Assembly (NCBI GenBank): GCA_030141605.1
Contig: JAQGDQ010000007.1
Location: 547,173 to 607,172 of the forward strand
Origin: Tubiluchus corallicola
Lineage: Eukaryota > Priapulida > Priapulimorpha > Priapulimorphida > Tubiluchidae
DNA length: 60,000 bases
Direction: 5' to 3'
Under the pieces are notes generated by a model, which made no database searches, was not told the DNA's origin, and saw only the letters and a program-made list of their open reading frames with translations. Both the position numbers and the translations under genes were made by a program. Each line of letters begins with the position of its first letter. The stretch's first letter is position 1. This document shows, in pieces, positions 51,533 through 60,000 of the stretch.

Positions 51533-53804
51533 TTGAAATTTTGTCTATGAATTTCGAAAAAAACGCTGATTATGGTTTGTAAGCAGAAAAAAGGAAATAA
51601 CTGAAGTGCTAGAGCTTAGACTCTCACTCTTCTGGTAATTCAAATGATTTTGGAAGAACATGAGACAGTCTGACTGCACAAATTTGCAGCTGCCATATGA
51701 AATCTAGCAAAACAGGTGCCAATAACAAACCGCCAAATTCTCCAATGTAATTTTCTTCAAAAAGTCATGAAAATGTATAAAACCACAGGTGAAGCATTAA
51801 CACTTTTACAATAAGATAAGCTGTTGACCGTGACACTCATCCCGTTACTATAGCAACTGTGAAATGTTACTCTCGAAAGAACCTGTATTAATTAGCAGGA
51901 AAATTGTATTTTTAACTGCAAATTGTTGGAAATTCATTGTTAGCACAATGAGCCCCCATCACGGAGAAAAGTGAGTCTCATTAAACCTTAAGGTTATCTG
52001 TGTTAAAACACTCACACAATCCGGTGAAATTGATTGGTGATTATGGATGATTGTGTCTGTGAATGTAGTTGTGGGATTAATCTTAGATGTTTGAAGACAT
52101 AATACTAGTATATTAAGCGTAAGCCCTTAAGTGCAAAAACACAAGACTAGCCAATAGTTAATGTATAAACGCACACAAATAAATTTAATCAATTATCAGA
52201 TTAATTTAGTTTTGTTATTAACAACGCGCGGACCATTATTGTCTAAGAAACCCATGCGTCCTGATTAGAACGCTGCATGCTAATCACGCTGCAAATGTTT
52301 TTATATCATAATTGATTTTATTTCATTTATTGACATTTATACATATATTAAAATAGTATAAAAGAAAGAATTCAACAGACGCAAGCGCACTTACGCTGAT
52401 CCTATAAAACATAAAATGACGCTCAAAAACAAAATCTATACAAACAATATCCTAAAATTGAATACACCTCATTAAAAGGCTCTTGAAATGTAATTATATG
52501 TGAAATATATACTCTATACAATACATTTTATGCAATAATACGGTATGGAAAGAAGCAATTAGGCCTATGATAACATATTTTGGATAAACTTACAATAAGT
52601 TACACAAAGTTATCATTTACTTATGAAAAACATAAAAATGACGTTACTTAAGTTAAAAGACCGAATCTACGTCAGTCTGTATCTGTTTATCGTTAGAGTT
52701 CAACTATCTAATTTTCAGTCTTTTCAACACTGACTTAAAATAGAGTTAATTTCAAAGTTAATAAGAAATGAATTCTACCAACACATACGCTTTTATTACC
52801 ATTTAGCATAGTACCTGCCATTTATTGGTTTTTATTAACAATTTATACAGCAACTGTTCTTTGCCATGTTTGCTTTTGATCTTCATATCAGAAATTCAGA
52901 ATCTCTATTAAGCTTAATTGTTCGTTGATTTCTTTTGTCAATGTCAAATTTTTAAAGACGACTTAATCATCCCGTGTATACCATGTAGGCTCACAGTATA
53001 AACATATTTTTTCACTTTATTTATAGATAATTTAAAAAAGCTACACTATTAATTATCATAAGTCAAATGTTTATAGTCTTGAAGGATATGCTATCCGGTT
53101 TGTATAAATGCCCGGATAAACGCAGTTTTCAGCAGCAAATAAACGCGCAGCTTTGTAGTTCACGCGGCATGTTTGTTGCGCCTACGCGGCAGCAAATAGA
53201 ATAAAATTAGCGGTTTATATAAATCGTAAATTTGCCCGGGTGTTGTCAACAATAAGTCAGTTCAGTGGAGCATGATGCTACTGGTAGTACACCTGCCGCC
53301 AGCCTTCCAGAAAAACACGTGACCTTGAGAGATGTCACGTGACGTGCTAAGTCTGACTCATAGCAATGGTCATCTAGGAGAAGCACTTAAGCAATTACGT
53401 ACTTATGCAGATGATTACGTCATGTGTTGGCGTGTGTAAAAGACTTTTTCAGAAAACTGAATCTGAATCTGAAATGGCAGTATAACAGTAACATTTCACA
53501 TTTGTTTCCCTGAAAGTATCATGCGAAGAACAACAATCATTTCATATAAAAATCATTAGACCTTTCTCAAGTTACACGATTGAGAAAATAACGTCATAGA
53601 TGGAGAAAATTGCGTCATAAGGGTGACTTTCGCTCCTGGCAATCTTTTGTTTTCAATTAATCGCCTAGATGTTTTAGATAGTGTAGAGCAAAACTAGTGA
53701 CACCAAAGGAGGAGTTCCTGTAGTACTTATACATAATTCCTGACTTCTCCGAGTGACAAATAGAAGAGCAAAAAGAAAAAACAAAAACACCGCATACCCT
53801 TTTA
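51533..53804. other. No gene; E-box pair near 53.3 kb
   Basis: AT-rich unique sequence. Two CACGTG E-boxes lie at about 53319 and 53336, one within the palindrome GTCACGTGAC, and CGTCAT (CRE-like) repeats occur near 53590. Confidence 0.45.
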
Positions 53805-54290
53805 CGGGGCAAAACGGTTTCAAAACGTTTCTGCCAAACGATTTTCAGAATGGTTGGAGCGTTGACACGGTAGGTCAAAACGTTTTCGCAACGTTTTCAC
53901 CAAACGGTTTTGAAAGTGTTTTGGTAGGTTGTTTGGAAACGTTTGGACGTTTGCATGTGGGAAAACGTTTTTCTGTAGAAACATAGTTCATTTTTTTTAA
54001 TTAAATGGTTGATTCGACGGTATCAAGGCACGCTAAACATGATTCAATTGCAAAACGGTTTATCCAGTGACAATGTGTACACTGAAACTGTTTGAAAACT
54101 GTTTGTCGATGACCGTATGAAGATTCAAACTGTTTCAAAAATGATTTGCGAAAAGGTTTCGCATTGTTTCAAACCCTTTGCTGTGTGAAAAGGGCAAAAA
54201 TGATTTGGTGAAAACGTTTCGAAAACGTTTGGGCTGTCGCATGAGAATGCTCAAATCGTTCTGAAAAAGATTTTAAAACGTTTTACGCGT
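53805..54290. repeat. Degenerate AAACGTTT repeat block
   Basis: Many copies of AAAACGTTT, AAACGGTTT and near variants in about 480 bp. The first part shows a 66-bp tandem period: CAAAACG starts at 53810 and again at 53876, each followed by a second ACGTTT and a CCAAACG. Later copies are looser. The motif is self-complementary, so the block can fold in many ways. Probably part of a repeat or transposon family, since a related stretch lies at 58638-58690. Confidence 0.7.
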
Positions 54291-55576
54291 ATTAATGTAT
54301 TAGTAGGTATTTTTGTCAAGGGCGTGCAAACAGAGATACTTGTATCACTTTAAACTCAATTTTGAAACCGAAGTCATTATACAAAATACTGTTTGTTCAC
54401 TTTATGTCCACAAACTCCTTATTAAATTAAAATAACAAAAATTGTTAAATAAAAATATAAGCAAAAACGAGTTAAAAATCTAAATGAATGTTTTAACTGA
54501 TCTATGCTCTTAATTATCTTATAAATAAGCCTGATAAACCGCCGCACCAAACTATGCTTTTGGCACTGCGATTTATAGTATTGTTTAATGCATATATATA
54601 CATATCCGTATTTTTTATAACTCTTTCTTGCTGCTTTTTTTTAAATTCCCAGGTGCCAACCCGTTCGCCTCCAGGAGGCACATCATTCGCTCTTTCTTTA
54701 TTTCACATATTCGCGCAAATTGGCGTTTGATGGTTTAAGCGGAAAACTAATATGATATTGTGCGTGTAAAAACAGCAACAGCGCACACTCTAATTACCTG
54801 TGTTCAACCAAATTGCGGTCATTGTGGTACTGATGCTGAGGATCAACTGACGGTGAAATTAGCATCCTAACATCTGCTGATACAATTTAAACAACATCTG
54901 TCTTTTATATGCATAGAACCGTTTTACGGTGTTTTTGTTTCTGGTGTTTTGAAGCAAAATTTTATGGGATCACGACTATAGCCGACTATATTGTGTTTTG
55001 TATTTAAAAGTCAATGGAAACCAGGTAACAAGAAGTTAGCACTCATGGCATTGCTACAGTTTTCCACCAGTACCATATTATTCATAAGTCTAGGGACCCA
55101 CCAAGAGCAGGTGCCCCCATGCAACCTTTTTTCTTTTAGTTTTTCTTCCTCTCCGAAAGATAAAAAGCTCAATCATTTAGCATTAATGCATCGTCTGTGC
55201 TCCGGATATTAAACTCGAACAATGTTCTGGATCAATTTGTTGAAAGATTAACAGGAAAACGTTTAAGTAACTAGATACTTGTAGCGTAGCACCATATATA
55301 TTTAACTTTTAGTGTTATGTTAGTACAGTACAGGTATTTTAGTATTGTTTTGCTTCATACTAATGAAAGGTTGTCTGATAAGACGATATTAGTTTCTTTG
55401 TTACTCCATTAATTACATCATTTGTAGTAATATCAATGTAACAAATTGCACGAAAGGAAAGCCTGAAAGGGGGAGGGTCTGAGTGATTGCGTCAAGGGGC
55501 CCAAAGAAGCTCGAAACCTATGCGCACTGCCGTGGGTTAACACGGCACTGTTTTCCACATTAGTGATTTTTCACTC
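54291..55576. other. No gene seen
   Basis: AT-rich unique sequence. A GC-richer patch at about 55465-55550 (AGGGGGAGG, AAGGGGCCC) may be a transposon end but no partner end was found. Confidence 0.5.
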
Positions 55577-55710
55577 CACAATTAATTCAATTTTGATACC
55601 AAACTTGAAAGACAGGAAATGTGCAAAATTTTGAACCCAGCCTGGATTGAACCATGGACCTTTTGCTTACAATGCAGATGCCTAGATCACTAAGCCACCG
55701 CATTCATCAT
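55577..55710 (-). mobile_element. tRNA-derived SINE candidate, copy 2
   Basis: The minus strand has a tRNA-like head: A-box-like TGGCTTAGTGATCTAGG, an anticodon-loop-like ATTGTAAGCA (Thr-UGU-like) and B box GGTTCAATCC at 55653-55644. The following sequence matches 6811-6930 in the same order (AAACTTGAAAG, AAAATTTT, GCCTGGATT, TTTTTGCTTACAA), so this is a dispersed family and not a lone tRNA. The T stem is broken, which argues against a working tRNA. Confidence 0.6.
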
Positions 55711-56620
55711 TTATCAAGGCAGTCCATCAGTGATTCATCTCTTATAGCTAGCATACCAAAATTCAGTTTTTACAATGTTAGATCGCTCACACTAGAGTAA
55801 GACGACTTCTATTTGATTAATTTTGAGCCAAAAATTTCCACATTTTGTTTTTTTTAAGAATTTCCTCGGAAGAAAACAAGAAACTAGACTGATCGTAATA
55901 TTTTTTTATTTTGTTCCGAAGAATACGAAAGATTTGAAAACTCAGAATTTTACTGTTAATTTCTGTAATTTTTAAAACGTAATTAATAATTTCGCAAATT
56001 TAATTCTTAGTAATAAGAATAAGTACAACTAATGAAGAATCCCGCACTTTAAAACTAAGAAAAAAACACGTTTCGTGTTGAGGCTACATTGTTCTTCAAA
56101 GAAAACAAATGCTTTTGTGTTGAGAGACGGATATTAAAGTGAACTAAATACGTCGTTGAACTTTGCATTCAACCAATTAAATATAACCGGTGGTTAAGAA
56201 ACGTACATTAAATATAGCTCATACAGCTACCTCTTTACGTATCTATCTTTTGTATACTTAGTTTACTATAATTATGATTATGTATAAAGACCGATAAGAT
56301 AGACTGTGATTTCAAGTTCAGTGTTGGGGTAATAGCTTCTTGGCTCAGCACTTATAGGTCACAAACGCTTAAAAGGTTTTTATGTTTAAATCCTGATGTG
56401 TTCTGCTTTTTTCCCAGCATTCCTAAAAGTATGTATTATCTTGAGTAATTATAAGTGTTTTACAACTTAAATTAAGTGCAGTAAGAAAGATGACTAGCAA
56501 TACTATTCTTATCTGCTTAGTAACATTTCTGGAACTTCATTAGAAACGTCAATAGTATTTATTGCATACTTTGTTACAAACAGACTACGATTTTATTAGT
56601 TAAAAAGAAAACTCGCAATT

Positions 56621-56935
<315 letters not shown>

Positions 56936-59394
56936 TTAGTAAGCAACAGGAAATGACTCCTTATGGATATAGCCTTATAAAGCATTGACTAAAAGTTGAA
57001 TGCAAAAGGTTAATTCCTGAAAACAGGATTATAAAAAATTTATTACAGTAATTTAAGTAACAGTAACAGTTTAAGTGACTGTAATGATTAGCAAAACTTT
57101 TCTGTAAAGGCCTATTAAAATTTTATTGTGAAATATAGATGCAAAACACTGTTTGTTAAACTTAACCATGAGGTTCTGATTCTGAATTAATGCTGCATGA
57201 GCAGCATGACACTAAGAGTTAACTCTAGTAAGCACTTTCTCACCACTGATGCAAGTCAACTTATTTTGACGTACTGAAATTTAATTTTTTTATCCGATCA
57301 CAAATGAAATTTAACAAAAAACTACCTGACAAAATTTAACTTTTGATTTTTGTCTTTCATCAAGCAGCACTAAAATTTGTTCCTTTCTTGTTTTTACCTC
57401 CAAGATTCTGATAATGAATGACGAATGAATCTGCTTACTGATATTTAACTACTATTCTCTGCAATGAAATTTTATTCAGACTTTCTAAATTCCATTACTG
57501 AAATGCATTTGCCAGACACTGACCATCAGTGAAATTTAATTGACCTGCGAGTCTCACTGATGTGTTTGCACAGCAACAACAACAACAACAATAATAGCCA
57601 TGGTGTCGCTGCTCTTGTTTTGTATCTGCCACCTTCTTTTCTCTGCTTTGCAATTTAAAGTGAAAAACTGTTAGATTTAATAGTTTGCAAATCGAGTAGA
57701 ATCAGGGTGTTATCAGATTTCACCTCAACTTTATGAAGGACAAAACGTTTTGCTAAAATTTTCTCTTTATCTGTTATTACATCCTTAGAAAATTGTTACA
57801 AATTAACTCTTGTCAAAATCCTAATGGCTGCGTCCAGTCAGTTAATTTGCTAGCAAGAGAAAAGGAGCCGTTTGACGAGTGTCGATATAGCAACTCCAAC
57901 GAAAGGTTCATAGCGTGATCTTTGTAAAATGTGAAAGCAGTGCAGTGCGTTACCTAACCACCTAAAAAACCTTGTAATTTCCTTTATAATTATACTTATT
58001 ATTATCATCATCGAAAAAAACTCATATTAAAGTATCGATAAACGAAAAATAACTTTACCAATTTTCAAACAACTTTAACTCTTCGAAACATAATTAACAA
58101 GGTTTAATGGGCTATGTAAACTAACAATCCACCTGCCACGATGATACTCTTAGTTCTTTACAAAGGTCCGTTGATTGCTCAATGAATGCAGGCTTATGCT
58201 AAATGTAGAATCTCGTTATACGTTATTTGGCGTGATTGCAATTATAGCTTGTATTACTCGTCAATAATTACTGGTAAAAGCCATTGTTAGTAACAAATTT
58301 CACCTCTCGATAGATGTGTAACAGCTCAGAATGAGTGCGACTATGGATTACCGAATTACAAAATTCTTATTCTGACAGAAAGCAATATATTATCATAATT
58401 AATAACCAGCAATTTGCTACAATGTGACCTCCATAAGGCTTAGCCTAACTAACTGTCAGTAACAGGTTTGCAAAACAGAAACTAAGCGTTTAAGTAATTT
58501 TCCACCTAAACACTCGACCGAGTGAAGAGAAATTCGTACAAACAGTCGCCGACACAACAACAGTGTAGTCTGATATAATCATCATCATTAACGTCATATT
58601 TACCCGTCATTTGGCTAACTCCCTAATCGGTTTACTGAAGAAAACGTTTAAACGGTTGGCAAAAGAGATGGTAAACGGTTTGTTATTGGGAAAGATTTTG
58701 CACAGAGACGTCTCTTTATGTGGGAGCAGTTGACGTTAAATGGAACTAATACGGTAATTGCGCAAAAGTGTTTTTCTTAATCTCATGTAAACAAGCCTCC
58801 CTTGTACAGAACGGGTGGAGAAAAAATTGCTCGTAGGTTTGGCGAGAGGCCTGTACAAACTTTTCATTTCAGTTTTACAACAGGCACAGTTGTGAATGCA
58901 AGAAATTAGTTACGTAGTTTTCTATTATCAACGTTGATTGCAGCACTCCTAGACGTATTCTTCTGAACTAATTAATACAGCTAGCTATCTCAGTAGCTTT
59001 GAAGGCAACTGCTTACCAGCAAGTCATTCAATTTTTATTTATCCACCACTGTGACCACTCTCTGGACAACTCTCTGGAATTGGTGTTACATAATTTCTTT
59101 TCACTTTGTTCTTTTTCCAACTATCTTTTTCTTTCTCTTTTGTATTCTTTAATTTCTTACTCTTCCCCTGTTGGGTGTTCTTTTTCTTCTATATTCTGTT
59201 CCTTTCCATCGGTCCATTTTCATCTTTTTTTCTACTCAGTTCTCCTGATCTTTTTTGCACGTTTCCTCCCATTTTATCTTGCAATTTAAATTTGACATTT
59301 CTTATTAATTTTTTGCTATCGTTATGTTAGATAGAAACTCAGATGTTCATTAATCAAAACGTATTTTTCCACAATTGTCCCTTCTCAGTTGTTT
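56936..59394. other. No gene seen
   Basis: AT-rich unique sequence with the small AAACGTTT stretch near 58.64 kb and a pyrimidine-rich run from about 59100 to 59290. Confidence 0.55.
58638..58690. repeat. Short AAACGTTT/AAACGGTT repeat, related to the 53.8-kb block
   Basis: Contains AAAACGTTTAAACGGTT, a GGCAAAAG spacer and TAAACGGTTTG, the same vocabulary as 53805-54290 and not simple sequence. Likely a fragment of the same family. Confidence 0.45.
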
Positions 59395-59600
59395 TCATCA
59401 TCATTATCGTTACTTTATCGTTGCCATCACTGTTATTCTTATTGTCATCGCCATCATTATCATCATGGTCATGGTCAATGGTCATCATCATCATTATCAT
59501 TATCATTATCATCATCATCATCATCATCATCATCGTCGTCGTCGTCGTCGTCGTCGTAGTCGTCGTCATCATCATCATCACCATCATCACATCAACATCG
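59395..59600 (+). repeat. Compound TCA/TCG trinucleotide array
   Basis: TCA/TTA triplets, a clean TCA run, ten or so TCG, then TCA again. The His/Arg and Ile/Val frames are repeat artefacts. Confidence 0.93.
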
Positions 59601-60000
59601 TCGCCATAGTCATCGTTGTTTTTACTTGTATTTCACCTCTTTTTCTTATTTCTTCCATTCTCCTTTTGTTTTTTAAATATCGTTTTCTTCTTGTTTTTCT
59701 GTTTCTTCGATTTACCTCTTTTTTCTTCTTTTTTGTTGGCGTTTAGATGATATCAATCACAGGTAGAGAATCTTAAAAAACAGGTTAAACAAAACCCGTT
59801 GAGATACTGGTTATTCTTGATTGGGGATATTGTCTTGTCATGTTGAGACTAATGAAATGATATACAATGTCAAAGGCAACTAATTAGTGGCATGAAGTCA
59901 GCCTAGCGTTGTTTATTTAGTTGAAGAAAAACATTTTTATTGTAAATGTATACATTATATTGTTCACAGTAAATTAAGTGGTAGTTTAGTAAGCAACTAA

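Noticed and set aside
53753-53986. 77-codon frame with repeated NGF motifs
   Set aside because: The peptide repeat reflects the 66-bp DNA repeat, which is a multiple of three; no start context or domain.
55465-55550. GC-rich patch that looks like a transposon end
   Set aside because: No matching inverted end or target duplication found nearby.

Overview
The window reads as nuclear DNA of an invertebrate animal. It is AT-rich, has spliceosomal introns with GT/AG ends, carries long runs of simple repeats and short terminal-inverted-repeat transposons, and CpG is not strongly depleted by eye. I cannot name the species. No bacterial, organellar or viral gene was seen.

One protein-coding gene can be supported: a BarH-like (Barhl) homeobox gene on the minus strand. 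Its four coding exons are at 46067-45701, 36894-36783, 36098-35985 and 31380-31071. Splice sites and codon phases agree at every junction and give a 300-residue protein. It has an FxIxxIL (eh1/FIL) repressor motif near residues 50-56, Ser/Asp-rich and His-rich linkers, a homeodomain at about 146-205 with the BarH-type residues Thr47 and Tyr49, and the conserved BarH extension after it. The homeobox is cut by two introns, after the second base of codons 15 and 53. The coding sequence is only about 0.9 kb of 60 kb, so the gene sits in a gene-poor, probably regulatory, landscape.

Layout. 1-31 kb lies 3' of the gene and is non-coding: TC, AAT, GA, TTTTC and CTGTY simple repeats, tRNA-like SINE candidates and several near-perfect hairpins. 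31-46 kb is the gene, with introns of about 4.6, 0.7 and 8.8 kb. 46.1-46.5 kb is a GC-richer block with CCAAT and GC boxes, the likely promoter. 46.5-60 kb is upstream: a 465-bp hAT-type MITE with an exact 8-bp target duplication (48908-49372), a second short TIR element with CATAGGCGTACG ends (51232-51527), a block of degenerate AAACGTTT repeats (53.8-54.3 kb), a SINE copy (55.6 kb) and AAT/AAC and TCA/TCG arrays.

The most interesting non-coding signal is three tight clusters of CAGGTA/CAGGTG (ZEB/Snail/bHLH-type) sites. One is about 4.6 kb downstream of the stop codon, one is in intron 3 and one is in intron 1. They are candidate enhancers of the Barhl gene. No undescribed multi-gene system was found.
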